DNA from: JAOUEA01 sp963825635
GTDB taxonomy: Bacteria; Actinomycetota; UBA4738; HRBIN12
Direction of reading: 5' to 3'
Length of the DNA stretch: 64,000 bases
Assembly (NCBI GenBank): GCA_963825635.1
Contig: CAWGTU010000002.1
Coordinates: 186,001-250,000, forward strand
Part shown: in pieces, positions 7,521 to 15,052 of the stretch
Layout: each line of letters starts with the position of its first letter
Numbering within the stretch: the first letter of the stretch is position 1
The notes under the pieces: model-generated
Told to the model about the DNA's origin: nothing
The model's database searches: none
The model's input: the letters and a program-made list of their open reading frames with translations, nothing else
Program-made: the position numbers and the translations under genes

Positions 7521-7536
7521 ATAGCCAGATGGGAAA
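7521..7536 (-). promoter_or_regulatory. operator-like element before module B ArsR
   Basis: On the minus strand TTTCCCATCTGGCTAT matches TTTCCCTGGTGGCTAT at 6702-6687 in 13 of 16 positions, with both conserved blocks identical (TTTCCC and TGGCTAT). In both places TGGCTAT touches a -10 box (TATGCT here, TATTAT there). This is what autoregulation plus control of the SDR gene by one repressor would leave. Binding is inferred. Confidence 0.45.
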
Positions 7537-7598
7537 GCGTTTGCACGCCGACCCTCCGTCGGTTCTCCGAAGCCCCGCTCGTGTGGTACGAATCGCGG

Positions 7599-7964
7599 AT
7601 GGCAACGAGCCCGGACGTCGACGCCTGGTTCGGGGAGTTCGACCACCCGCTGAAGGCCGAGATGCTGCGCGTGCGCGAGATCGTGCTCGGGGCCGACGAC
7701 CGCATCGGCGAAACGATCAAGTGGAAGACGCCCACCTTCATGTACGAGGGCAACATCGCGAGCTTCAACCCTCGAGCCAAGGCCCACGTCAGCCTGTTGT
7801 TCCACACCGGCGCGTCGATCCCCGGGGCCCATCCACTCCTCGAAGGTGGAGGTGATACCGCCCGGTACGCACGCTTCGATGACCTCGGTGACGTCGAGGC
7901 CAAGCGCGAGCAGCTCGAGTCGGTCGTGCGAGCCTGGTGCGCGATGAAGGGTGGCGCGGGGTGA
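7599..7964 (+). CDS. DUF1801-domain protein (YdhG-like)
   Basis: 121 residues of the DUF1801/YdhG fold: DVDAWFGEFDHPLKAEMLRV, then the family core GETIKWKTPTFMYEGNI and SLLFHTGASIPG, and a C-terminal helix EAKREQLESVVRAWC. Family members are small cytoplasmic proteins of unknown biochemical function. ATG 7599 is used because a TACGAA box at 7587-7592 lies 6 bases before it and the conserved sequence begins there. It is divergent from the module B ArsR operon, sharing a 91-base promoter region, and precedes module C. Confidence 0.8.
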   Translation: MATSPDVDAWFGEFDHPLKAEMLRVREIVLGADDRIGETIKWKTPTFMYEGNIASFNPRAKAHVSLLFHTGASIPGAHPLLEGGGDTARYARFDDLGDVEAKREQLESVVRAWCAMKGGAG

Positions 7965-7974
7965 GGCATGGACC

Positions 7975-7990
7975 GTAACGATGTGGTTAC
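7975..7990 (+). promoter_or_regulatory. operator GTAAC-N6-GTTAC before module C ArsR
   Basis: A perfect palindrome with 5-base arms (7975-7979 and 7986-7990) ends 9 bases before the ArsR start and overlaps a -10-like TTACCTAT. The same GTAAC-N6-GTTAC occurs at 8774-8789, again just before a start codon. It is a strong candidate for the module C ArsR binding site. Confidence 0.6.
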
Positions 7991-7999
7991 CTATCGGGC

Positions 8000-8332
8000 A
8001 TGGCCGAACCTGTCGCACGAGGCGACCCCTTCGATGCATTGAGCGACCCCAACCGCCGGGCGATCGTGGAGTTGCTCCGGGCCGGTGATCGGTCGGTGCG
8101 CGAGATCGCCGACGCGCTGCCAATCTCACGACCCGCGGTCTCGCGACACCTGCGCCTGCTGAAGGAGGCGGGACTCGTCGCCGACACGGCCGTCGGAACG
8201 CGCCGGCTCTACCGCCTGCAGGACGAAGGCATCGAGGAGATCCGGCAGTACCTCGAACAGGTCTGGGGTGAGGCGGGCGCGCGGTTCCGCATCGCGGCGG
8301 CGAACACTTCCCCGAGACGCGGTCGCCGATGA
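8000..8332 (+). CDS. ArsR-family repressor, module C
   Basis: 110 residues: FDALSDPNRRAIVELLRAGD, then SVREIADALPISRPAVSRHLRLL (recognition helix), wing LVADTAVGTRRLYRLQDE and dimer helix IEEIRQYLEQVWGEAGARFR. No metal-binding cysteines. Its stop overlaps the start of the SRPBCC gene as ATGA. The promoter contains the GTAAC-N6-GTTAC palindrome on the -10 region, so autorepression is likely. The same site stands before the gene at 8800, making a three-gene regulon probable. Confidence 0.85.
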   Translation: MAEPVARGDPFDALSDPNRRAIVELLRAGDRSVREIADALPISRPAVSRHLRLLKEAGLVADTAVGTRRLYRLQDEGIEEIRQYLEQVWGEAGARFRIAAANTSPRRGRR

Positions 8333-8766
8333 CCGAGCCGATCGAGCTTCGGTTGTCCGTGCCGTGCTCACCCGAGCACGCCTTCGAGGTGTGGACGAGA
8401 CGCACCTCGATGTGGTGGCCGTCCTCTCACTCCGTCTCGGGAGATCCGGGGCTCACCGTGACGATCGAGCCACGGGTCGGCGGGCGCATCGTGGAACGTG
8501 CGACGGGCGGCGAGGAACACACGTGGGGCGAGATCCTCGACTGGCGTCCACCCACGTCGTTCACGTACCGCTGGCACCTGAACCAGCAGGTCGCAGACGC
8601 CACCGAGGTCACGATCGAGTTCCTCGAGGCGGTCGACGGCGCCGAGGTCCGCATCATCCACCGCGGCTGGGAGCGACTCGGCGCGAAGGGTCCCGGCCTG
8701 CAGCGGCGGAACCGGCAGGGCTGGGCGGGCGTGCTCCCTCCGTACGAGCGCGCGTGCTCGGCTTGA
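8329..8766 (+). CDS. SRPBCC-domain protein, ArsR partner, module C
   Basis: 145 residues. The SRPBCC fold starts with IELRLSVPCSPEHAFEVWTR, followed by RTSMWWPSSHSVSGDPGLTV, VGGRIVERATGGEEHTWGEI and IIHRGWERLGAKG. The WWP segment and the HRGWERLG motif are typical of the AHSA1 subgroup co-encoded with ArsR. Ligand unknown. It overlaps the ArsR stop by 4 bases and is followed after a 33-base gap by DUF6855-like gene 8800, which has its own operator copy. Confidence 0.83.
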   Translation: MTEPIELRLSVPCSPEHAFEVWTRRTSMWWPSSHSVSGDPGLTVTIEPRVGGRIVERATGGEEHTWGEILDWRPPTSFTYRWHLNQQVADATEVTIEFLEAVDGAEVRIIHRGWERLGAKGPGLQRRNRQGWAGVLPPYERACSA

Positions 8767-8773
8767 CCGATCA

Positions 8774-8792
8774 GTAACTCAACGGTTACCGT
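8774..8792 (+). promoter_or_regulatory. second GTAAC-N6-GTTAC operator with overlapping -10 box
   Basis: GTAAC (8774-8778) and GTTAC (8785-8789) repeat the module C element with the same 6-base spacer length but a different spacer sequence. The TACCGT box (8787-8792) shares bases with the right arm and lies 7 bases before the ATG at 8800, so a bound repressor would block this promoter directly. Confidence 0.6.
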
Positions 8793-8799
8793 TCGTTCC

Positions 8800-9216
8800 A
8801 TGACCGCATCCGTGAAGGGAACAGGCACACCCGACGACCCGTGGACGCTGCAGACGCCGAGCCTCCAGGGCGAGTTCCAGATGGCGCGCGACCCCGAGGC
8901 CGATCCGCCCGCCTTGATCTGCACCGTGGGTTCGACCGAGTTGCGCTACCACCTGCGGGCGATCGAGGATCTGCACGCGATGCTCGTCGAGCGCGACGAC
9001 TGGGTGCCGCTCGGGAGCGCCGACGAGCAGAAGCCGGCCAAGGAAGGAACCGTCGAGGCGTGGGCGCGCGACCCTGACAACCCCGTCGGTGGGTGGTACG
9101 GCCTGAAGAAGGGACTGCGGGGCCGCTTCGGCAACTACGTGCCGCCGGTGCTCGAGGCGTTGGGGCTCGCCGAGGTCGAGCACAACGCGCGGAACAACCG
9201 GATGCGGGCGATCTGA
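8800..9216 (+). CDS. conserved small protein, probably DUF6855 family
   Basis: 138 residues. From memory of the family it resembles DUF6855 proteins: DPWTLQTPSLQGEFQMARD, PALICTVGSTELRYHLRAIE, DWVPLGSADEQKPAKEGTVE, NPVGGWYGLKKGLRGRFG and the closing HNARNNRMRAI. No enzyme motif is evident, no signal peptide, no membrane segment. Its promoter carries the same palindrome as the module C ArsR gene, so it likely belongs to that regulon and might act with the SRPBCC protein. The family name is a moderate-confidence recall; function is unknown. Confidence 0.7.
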   Translation: MTASVKGTGTPDDPWTLQTPSLQGEFQMARDPEADPPALICTVGSTELRYHLRAIEDLHAMLVERDDWVPLGSADEQKPAKEGTVEAWARDPDNPVGGWYGLKKGLRGRFGNYVPPVLEALGLAEVEHNARNNRMRAI

Positions 9217-9270
9217 CTCAGAGCGCGCTGCCGACCGTGAGCCGTTCGGCGCGTTCCTTGATGCCGAGCG

Positions 9271-10014
9271 TCACGCCGGTCCGCGCGAGCGCTTCCTGCG
9301 TGCCGCCGCGGCCACCCGCTCGAAGACCACGTCGACGGCAGCTCCTCGCTCGACTTCCTCGAGCCTCCAGTCGAACCAGGCCCGCGCTTCGTCGGCCCAG
9401 GTCACGCGCGCGCTCGACCAGCACCGGATGTCGCCGAACGTCCGCCATCCACCGAGGTCGATGCGCTGATGGATCTGGGGGCCGCCGGCTTCCCTGTAGC
9501 GGTTGGCCTCGATGCGCCACGGGAGCCCCGAGTCCGGATCCAACCGCCAGGTGATCGCCGCTGCGTCCGGAGGAACGAGGATGCGCAGGGTGAAGTCGTC
9601 GACCTGCTCGAGCCGCACGCCGGGCACCGTCCACGTCTGCGGGAAGAAGGCCGCCTCCATCCACATGAACATCCTCGCCGACCGATCGAGCTCCGGTGAC
9701 ACGGGCACCGCGCGTCCCGCGATCGTCGATGCTCCGTGGCCGTCGAGGTATCCGTCCGTCCCACGGACGATCGCTCGTCCGAACGGCGCCAGCGCGAACT
9801 CGCCGGCGAACGCGTGCCCGAGCCGGTGGTAGGTCGCAGCGGTCCCCGGCAGCCAGGGTCCACGTCCCCCCGGGCGCATACGAGCGGTGCCGCGGAAGGC
9901 CACCGTACCGAACGTCGGGGGCTCCTCGCCGAACGCAGCGGCCGCGTACCGGCCGAACCCCTCCGGCACGCCCGCCTCTGTCAGATCGATCACCCGTTCC
10001 TCGACATCCTGCAT
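9271..10014 (-). CDS. DUF6544-like conserved protein
   Basis: 247 residues, soluble, no signal peptide. It opens with VEERVIDLTEAGVPEGFGRY, has RGTARMRPGGRGPWLPGTAA, a central ELDRSARMFMWMEAAFFPQT and IRIEANRYREAGG-like strands, resembling DUF6544/DUF6920 proteins that have a lipocalin- or LolA-like beta architecture. The assignment is tentative. ATG 10014 is chosen because GGGGAGGTGG precedes it; the upstream ATG at 10050 lacks a ribosome site. The 149 bases to the next gene contain only its leader and the promoter of the divergent haem-binding gene. Confidence 0.6.
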   Translation of the reverse strand: MQDVEERVIDLTEAGVPEGFGRYAAAAFGEEPPTFGTVAFRGTARMRPGGRGPWLPGTAATYHRLGHAFAGEFALAPFGRAIVRGTDGYLDGHGASTIAGRAVPVSPELDRSARMFMWMEAAFFPQTWTVPGVRLEQVDDFTLRILVPPDAAAITWRLDPDSGLPWRIEANRYREAGGPQIHQRIDLGGWRTFGDIRCWSSARVTWADEARAWFDWRLEEVERGAAVDVVFERVAAAARRKRSRGPA

Positions 10015-10163
10015 CGCGTCCACCTCCCCGTGCGTCCCAGCATGCACCACTCCGATCCGCCCGCGGAGGGTCCGCCGACCGGTCCGGGCGGGACGAAGGT
10101 CCCGGACCGACCCGAGGCCATCGTCGGAGGTGAGCGGTGCGAGGCCTCGCCTACGATGGACCC

Positions 10164-10652
10164 ATGGCTCGCCGGCTGCCGCGATGGCTCCGCTGGGGGT
10201 TCGTGGGACTCCTCGCGATCTTCGTCGCGATCCAGTTCGTGCCGTACGGGCGAGACCACACGAACCCTCCCGTCACCCAGGCAGCGGCGTTCGCTCCCGG
10301 ACCCGGCCTCGAGCTCGCCCGTGGCACGTGCTTCGACTGCCACAGCAACGAGACCGCATGGCCCTGGTACACGAACATCGCGCCGGGATCGTGGCTCGTG
10401 CAGCGCGACGTCGACGAGGGGCGTGCCACGCTGAACTTCTCGGAGTGGGATCGCCCCCAGGCCGAGGTCGATGAACTCCTCGACGTCGTTCAGGATGGCG
10501 AGATGCCGCCGGTGAGCTACACGCTGATCCACCCGTCGGCGCGACTGAGCGACGCCGAGCGCGCGACCCTGTTCGCCGCGATGGAGCAGATGCTGCAGGA
10601 CTCGCCGCCGATACAGGGCGAGGGCGAACCCGAGGACGAGGACGAGCACTAG
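10164..10652 (+). CDS. membrane-anchored haem-binding domain protein (cytochrome c-like)
   Basis: 162 residues: a positively charged start, one membrane segment WGFVGLLAIFVAIQFVPYG (about 10-28), then an extracytoplasmic domain with a single CxxCH haem c site, CFDCH, in the context ARGTCFDCHSNETAWPWYTN. This matches the haem_bd family (PF14376-like). EMPPVSYTLIHPSARLSDAE follows, where the Met may be the distal ligand. It ends in a Glu/Asp-rich tail. Probable role: electron transfer at the outer face of the membrane. A TACGAT box at 10152-10157, 6 bases before ATG, supports this start and a leaderless mRNA. Confidence 0.85.
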   Translation: MARRLPRWLRWGFVGLLAIFVAIQFVPYGRDHTNPPVTQAAAFAPGPGLELARGTCFDCHSNETAWPWYTNIAPGSWLVQRDVDEGRATLNFSEWDRPQAEVDELLDVVQDGEMPPVSYTLIHPSARLSDAERATLFAAMEQMLQDSPPIQGEGEPEDEDEH

Positions 10653-10682
10653 CACGGCCCGGGCGCGGTCCGACGGAGGCTC

Positions 10683-12755
10683 ATGTCGGGTCGGTCTCGC
10701 GTCGATGCCTCACACATCGTGACGCACGACGGTCAGGCGCCGGTCGCCCTGAGCCTCGAGGTGGGACGCTTGTTCGAAGCGTTCCCGGAGGCCTCGTTCG
10801 TGGTGGGCGAGGGGCGCATCGAGTGGGTGAACGAGCGCCTCGTGCAACTGCTCGGCCACGATCCGACCGGCAGCGACGTGGTCGCGACGATCCCCGATTG
10901 GCGCGAGGGCCTCGACGCCGAGGTCCCGTTCGAGGCGTCGCTGCTCTGCCCCGGCGGCGGCTGTCTCCCGGTCGAGCTACGCACTCGCGCGTTGGGCGGC
11001 GGCCGGACGATCGTGGCCGTCCGCGATGCCCGTGAGCTGCTCGCCGGCAGGGAAGCGCAGGCAGCTCTCGCGGAGGCCGAGTCTCGCTACCGCAGCCTGG
11101 TCGAGCAGATCCCGGCGGTGGTCTACGCCGACAACGGCGACGTCACGCAGTACGTGAACCCGCAGATCGAGGAGATCTTGGGCGTGACGCCCGAGGCGTA
11201 CCAGGCCGACTCCGACATGTGGCTGCGCATGGTGCACCCAGACGACCGGATGCGTGTCCAGGCGCAGAGCGAGGCGTTCATCGCCGGCTCGGGCGGCGAT
11301 CTCGACGACTACCGCATGGTGCGGCCCGACGGACGGGTCGTCTGGATCCGCGACCGCGCCTACGCGCATCGCGACGCCGACGGCCGGGCGACGTTCGAGC
11401 ACGGGATCCTGTTCGACGTGACCGAGCTGAAGGAGGCGGAGGCGCGCATCGCGCACCTCGCCTACCACGACGGACTCACCGCGCTCGCGAACCGCCAGCT
11501 GTTCGAGGAGACGCTCGTCCTCGCGGTGGAACGCGCCAAACGCGACCGCACCGCGGTCGCCGTGGTCTTCCTCGACCTCGACAACTTCAAGCTGGTGAAC
11601 GACTCGCTCGGACACCACGCGGGCGACCTGCTGCTCTCCGAGCTCGCCGACCGTCTGCGCACGTGCACGCGGGAGACCGACCTCGTGGCACGCCAGGGCG
11701 GTGACGAGTTCCTGATGCTGCTCGCCGACCTCGCTCCCGCGGAGGCCGAAGCCGCCGCGAAGCGGGTCGCCGATCGTGCCGTCGAGGTGCTCATGCACCC
11801 CTTCGGGCTGCAGGGCACTGAGTTCCACGCTCGGGGGTCGATCGGCATCAGTCTCTACCCGCGTGACGCGCTCGACGCCGAGACGCTGCTGAAGAACGCC
11901 GACATCGCGATGTACCGGGCCAAGCGCATCGAGCCCGGCGGCCACGTGTTCTTCGCGAGCGAAGCCGACGACGCGATGGTGCGCCTCTCGTTCGAGCAAC
12001 GCCTGCGCAAAGCCGTCGAGGCCCAGGACTGGGTGCTGCACTACCAGCCGGTCGTCGACCTCGCCGACCGGCGGGTCGTCGGCGCCGAGGCCCTGATCCG
12101 CTGGAAGGACGGACACGGCATCGTGCCGCCCGGCGAGTTCATCCCGGTGGCCGAGGAGCTCGGCTTGATCGAGGCGATCGGCGACTGGGTGCTCGACCAG
12201 GTTGCTCACCAGCAACGAGCCTGGCGTGATGGGGGCCTCGAGCTGGAGGTCTCGTTCAACCTGTCGCCGCGTCAGCTGTGGACCCCGCGCCTGGCCGAAC
12301 GGCTGCTCGTCAAGCTGCGCGACGCGGGCGTCGACCCTTCGACCGTGCAGGCCGAGATCACCGAGTCGACCGCGATGGCGGATCCCGATCGCACGCAGCG
12401 CACCCTGCGCGAGCTGCACTCGTGGGGGCTGCGCCTGGCGCTCGACGACTTCGGCACCGGCTACTCGTCGCTGTCACGCTTGAAGCACATGCCGGTCGAC
12501 GTGCTGAAGATCGACCAGGAGTTCATCCGCCACGTCGACCGCGACGTGCGGCTCGCGGGCATGGTGCGGGCGATGATCCAGGTGGCGCAGTCGCTCGACA
12601 TGGTGCCGCTCGCCGAGGGCATCGAGTCCGAGAGCGAGTACGTGTTCCTGCGTTCGAACGGCTGCCGGTTGGCACAGGGGTTCTGGTTCGCCCATCCGAT
12701 GCCCGCCGATCAGCTGGAAGCGATGGCGTCCACGACGTTGCCGCTCGGGGTCTGA
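10683..12755 (+). CDS. PAS-PAS-GGDEF-EAL cyclic-di-GMP enzyme
   Basis: 690 residues: an N-terminal PAS-like domain (about 22-115), a second PAS (130-250), GGDEF (255-420) and EAL (435-690). The diguanylate cyclase site GGDEF (339-343) is intact and is preceded five residues earlier by the inhibitory-site motif RETD (330-333). The phosphodiesterase domain keeps EAL (469-471), EITES (558-562), DDFGTGYSSL (588-597) and LKIDQEF. Both activities are therefore possible, and the balance is probably set by the PAS sensors. No membrane segment is visible, so the protein is cytoplasmic. GGAGG lies shortly before the ATG. It is convergent with the nitroreductase gene. Confidence 0.92.
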   Translation: MSGRSRVDASHIVTHDGQAPVALSLEVGRLFEAFPEASFVVGEGRIEWVNERLVQLLGHDPTGSDVVATIPDWREGLDAEVPFEASLLCPGGGCLPVELRTRALGGGRTIVAVRDARELLAGREAQAALAEAESRYRSLVEQIPAVVYADNGDVTQYVNPQIEEILGVTPEAYQADSDMWLRMVHPDDRMRVQAQSEAFIAGSGGDLDDYRMVRPDGRVVWIRDRAYAHRDADGRATFEHGILFDVTELKEAEARIAHLAYHDGLTALANRQLFEETLVLAVERAKRDRTAVAVVFLDLDNFKLVNDSLGHHAGDLLLSELADRLRTCTRETDLVARQGGDEFLMLLADLAPAEAEAAAKRVADRAVEVLMHPFGLQGTEFHARGSIGISLYPRDALDAETLLKNADIAMYRAKRIEPGGHVFFASEADDAMVRLSFEQRLRKAVEAQDWVLHYQPVVDLADRRVVGAEALIRWKDGHGIVPPGEFIPVAEELGLIEAIGDWVLDQVAHQQRAWRDGGLELEVSFNLSPRQLWTPRLAERLLVKLRDAGVDPSTVQAEITESTAMADPDRTQRTLRELHSWGLRLALDDFGTGYSSLSRLKHMPVDVLKIDQEFIRHVDRDVRLAGMVRAMIQVAQSLDMVPLAEGIESESEYVFLRSNGCRLAQGFWFAHPMPADQLEAMASTTLPLGV

Positions 12756-12789
12756 GTCGGTTCGACTCGCTCGGGTCGGGGAGGCCCCG
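12754..12789. terminator. paired hairpins between convergent genes
   Basis: Two short stems lie between the stops of the GGDEF-EAL and nitroreductase genes: GAGTCG/CGACTC with a 3-base loop (12754-12768) and CGGGG/CCCCG with a 3-base loop (12777-12789). There is no T-run, so a bidirectional terminator is only plausible. Confidence 0.3.
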
Positions 12790-12790
12790 G

Positions 12791-13306
12791 CTACCAACGC
12801 TCGCGGTGCACGACGTCGTCGAACGCCCGCCGATCCGGCGCGGCGATCGGTGAGAGCGGTCGATCGGCCGGTCGACCGAGGGCGATCAGCCACATGCACT
12901 CGCGGTCGTCCGGCAGGCCCAGCACCTCGCGGGCGAGCGGCTGGTCCTCGACGGCCGCGTGGCAGCTGCCGATGCCGACGTCTGCGGCGGCGAGCATGAT
13001 GCTCATGCTCGCCTGGCCCAGGTCGAACTGGATCGTCTCGCGGCTCTCGGGGTCGGTCGTCGCGGGCGCGATCAAGGCGATCGTCGCCGCCGAACTCGCC
13101 ACGTGCCCGGCGTAGCGCCAGACCCGCGAGAGCCGCACCAGGTCGTCGCGTCCGGTCACGACGACGAAGTCCCACGCCTGCTGGTTCATCGACGAGGGCG
13201 TGCGTCGAGCGGCATCGAGGAGGCGATCGAGGTCGCCGGGATCGAGCGGCTCGTCCGTGAACGCCCGCACGTTCCGCCGTGATCGGATCGCGTCCCACGT
13301 CTCCAT
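12791..13306 (-). CDS. nitroreductase-family flavoprotein
   Basis: 171 residues. The N-terminal METWDAIRSRRNVRAFTDEP carries the RRS/RR-type FMN phosphate contact of nitroreductases, followed by ARRTPSSMNQQAWDFVVVTG (the PS-x-NxQPW FMN motif) and late motifs SIMLAAADVGIGSCHAAVED and LIALGRPADRPLS. These enzymes reduce nitroaromatics, quinones or flavins with NAD(P)H through FMN; the substrate cannot be told. It stands 6 bases downstream of the secreted endonuclease-like gene on the same strand, so it may be the second gene of an operon. Confidence 0.87.
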   Translation of the reverse strand: METWDAIRSRRNVRAFTDEPLDPGDLDRLLDAARRTPSSMNQQAWDFVVVTGRDDLVRLSRVWRYAGHVASSAATIALIAPATTDPESRETIQFDLGQASMSIMLAAADVGIGSCHAAVEDQPLAREVLGLPDDRECMWLIALGRPADRPLSPIAAPDRRAFDDVVHRERW

Positions 13307-13312
13307 ACCGGG

Positions 13313-14872
13313 CTACGGTGCCACGATACGGAAGACCTCGCTCGTGGCGACGCACACGTAGTCGTCGTCGACGCAGAGCGAGACCGCGTAGCGGCCCGGC
13401 CGCAGCGGCCACACGCCCTCGGACCCTCGCGTGAAGCGCGCCGCGCCGTTCACGTTGCCGTCGATGTACCGCCACTGTCGGAGTGGGCACGATGTCGGGT
13501 CGAAGCAGCCACGGTTCAGGGCGAGCCAGTCGTAGCGGTTGCCCGGAGCGCCGCTCCACTGGACACGGATCGGATCTCCCTGCTCGTAGCGTCGATTCGC
13601 CGTCGCGACCATCGCGGGCGTGCCCCTCTCGACCAACGAGACGCTCGACGTGGCGACGACACCGCCGCCGTCGAGCAGGGCGACCGTGTAGTCGCCGGGA
13701 CCGCCGGCATCGGTGTCGATCGACACGATGTCGTCGTCCGCCGCGTCGGGGACCGGGACCGTTCCGTCGAAGGCGGGTGGGTCCGTCACGGGGTCGTCCC
13801 CACGCGCCCAGAGCCCGATCGTGCGCTCGGCCGAGGCGGCGTCGTGGAACGCGACCCGCACGCGGCGCCCCAGCCACACGCGCTCGTCGAGCGGCGCCGC
13901 GAACGGCGCCGGATCGACGGGGGTGACGTCGACCGTCGAGACCACGGCGCGGTGATCGGTCGGCCAGGGACGGCTGCGGATGTCGGTGAACGGGCCGCCC
14001 TCCCCGACGACCTGGCTGCGCACGACGCCGATCGGCCCGGCCGAGTACACGTAGTCGATGCGGTCCCACGTGTCCCAGCGGCCGCAGGCCGGGAAGAACC
14101 GCACGCAGTAGGTGAAGCCGGGCTCGGCGATCGGATCGGGGTTCGCCTCGCGGTAGGTGTCGGTGAAGCCCGCATCCTGCATCGCGACGGTCAGGGGCCA
14201 CTGGACCACGAACCGCTCCCCGGGTGGATCGAGCGTCGGTGGCTGCCATCCGAGCGTGTCGACAGCTTCCTGGGTCCAGTCGAGGTGCGACGGCGTATTC
14301 AGGTCGCCCACGAAGAACGTCGGCACTCCGGCGGCGATCGGGCCGGCCACAGCGTCGAGGTGGGGCCGCGTCCAGTCCATCTTGCCCCGTTCGCGGGCGA
14401 GCACCTCGGCCTCGTCCTCTCCCTGGAGCATCGCGTACATGCCGCTCGGCCACCACGGTGTGTGGGTCTGGGCGATCGCGGCGACCGCGCCGTCGCCGAG
14501 CAGCAGGTAGGCCCAGGCCCCCTCGGGGATGCGCCCGCCCGGCGAGCCCGCGACGCGGCTGCCGTCGGGGTGCACGATCGGGAAGCGACTCACCATGTGC
14601 AGGCGGGGCGACGCGTACCAGCCGAGGAGGCGCGCGATCCTCCGGGTCTTCCCGAACGGCTCCTGCAGGCCGACCACGTCGGCATCGGCCCGCTCGATCG
14701 CCCTCACGACGGCGTCGATCGTGGAGTAGTACGCCCCGTACTGGATGTTGAACGACATGACCCTGATGCGGATCGGCGCCGGGTCGCCGGCAGCGGCGGG
14801 CGTGATGCGCGAGAGCGGGGTGAGCGCTGCGGCGCACACGATGAAGGCGGAGACGATCGCTGTGCGCTTCAT
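13313..14872 (-). CDS. secreted endonuclease/exonuclease/phosphatase-fold protein with C-terminal beta domains
   Basis: 519 residues. A Sec signal peptide (about 1-28, ending PAAAGD) precedes an EEP domain: VMSFNIQYG (Asn42), GLQEPFG (Glu71), a central QTHTPWW, FVGDLNTPSH and the C-terminal PTDHRAVVS. These are the metal and phosphate residues of the DNase I/sphingomyelinase-like fold. From about 330 on, two beta-sandwich-like segments follow (GPGDYTVALLDGGGVV, RPGRYAVSLCVDDDYVCV). The substrate could be nucleic acid or a phosphodiester lipid. A TAGCGT box (14884-14879) lies 6 bases before the ATG, as for a leaderless mRNA. The 180 bases between it and the next gene hold no supported feature beyond this. 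Confidence 0.85.
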   Translation of the reverse strand: MKRTAIVSAFIVCAAALTPLSRITPAAAGDPAPIRIRVMSFNIQYGAYYSTIDAVVRAIERADADVVGLQEPFGKTRRIARLLGWYASPRLHMVSRFPIVHPDGSRVAGSPGGRIPEGAWAYLLLGDGAVAAIAQTHTPWWPSGMYAMLQGEDEAEVLARERGKMDWTRPHLDAVAGPIAAGVPTFFVGDLNTPSHLDWTQEAVDTLGWQPPTLDPPGERFVVQWPLTVAMQDAGFTDTYREANPDPIAEPGFTYCVRFFPACGRWDTWDRIDYVYSAGPIGVVRSQVVGEGGPFTDIRSRPWPTDHRAVVSTVDVTPVDPAPFAAPLDERVWLGRRVRVAFHDAASAERTIGLWARGDDPVTDPPAFDGTVPVPDAADDDIVSIDTDAGGPGDYTVALLDGGGVVATSSVSLVERGTPAMVATANRRYEQGDPIRVQWSGAPGNRYDWLALNRGCFDPTSCPLRQWRYIDGNVNGAARFTRGSEGVWPLRPGRYAVSLCVDDDYVCVATSEVFRIVAP

Positions 14873-15052
14873 GCGCCGACGCTAGTGAAGTCGCCATCAC
14901 GCCCGCAACCCGATGTCGTCGACCCGCGGTCACGTCGGCGCAGCGACGACGCCCTTGTTCCGGCGGATCCTCGTTGGCTACCCTGCGCGGGTCTCTGCGG
15001 AGGTGTGGTTCATGCTCGCACACCGAGATGTGATGGTGGAGGGGCAAGCCGG

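Noticed and set aside
13844..15052. Large open frame ahead of the fused flavoprotein, antisense to the secreted endonuclease-like gene
   Set aside because: It is rich in Arg/Pro/Ala without any domain, typical of the reverse frame of a GC-rich gene; the GTG at 15053 begins the known protein family.
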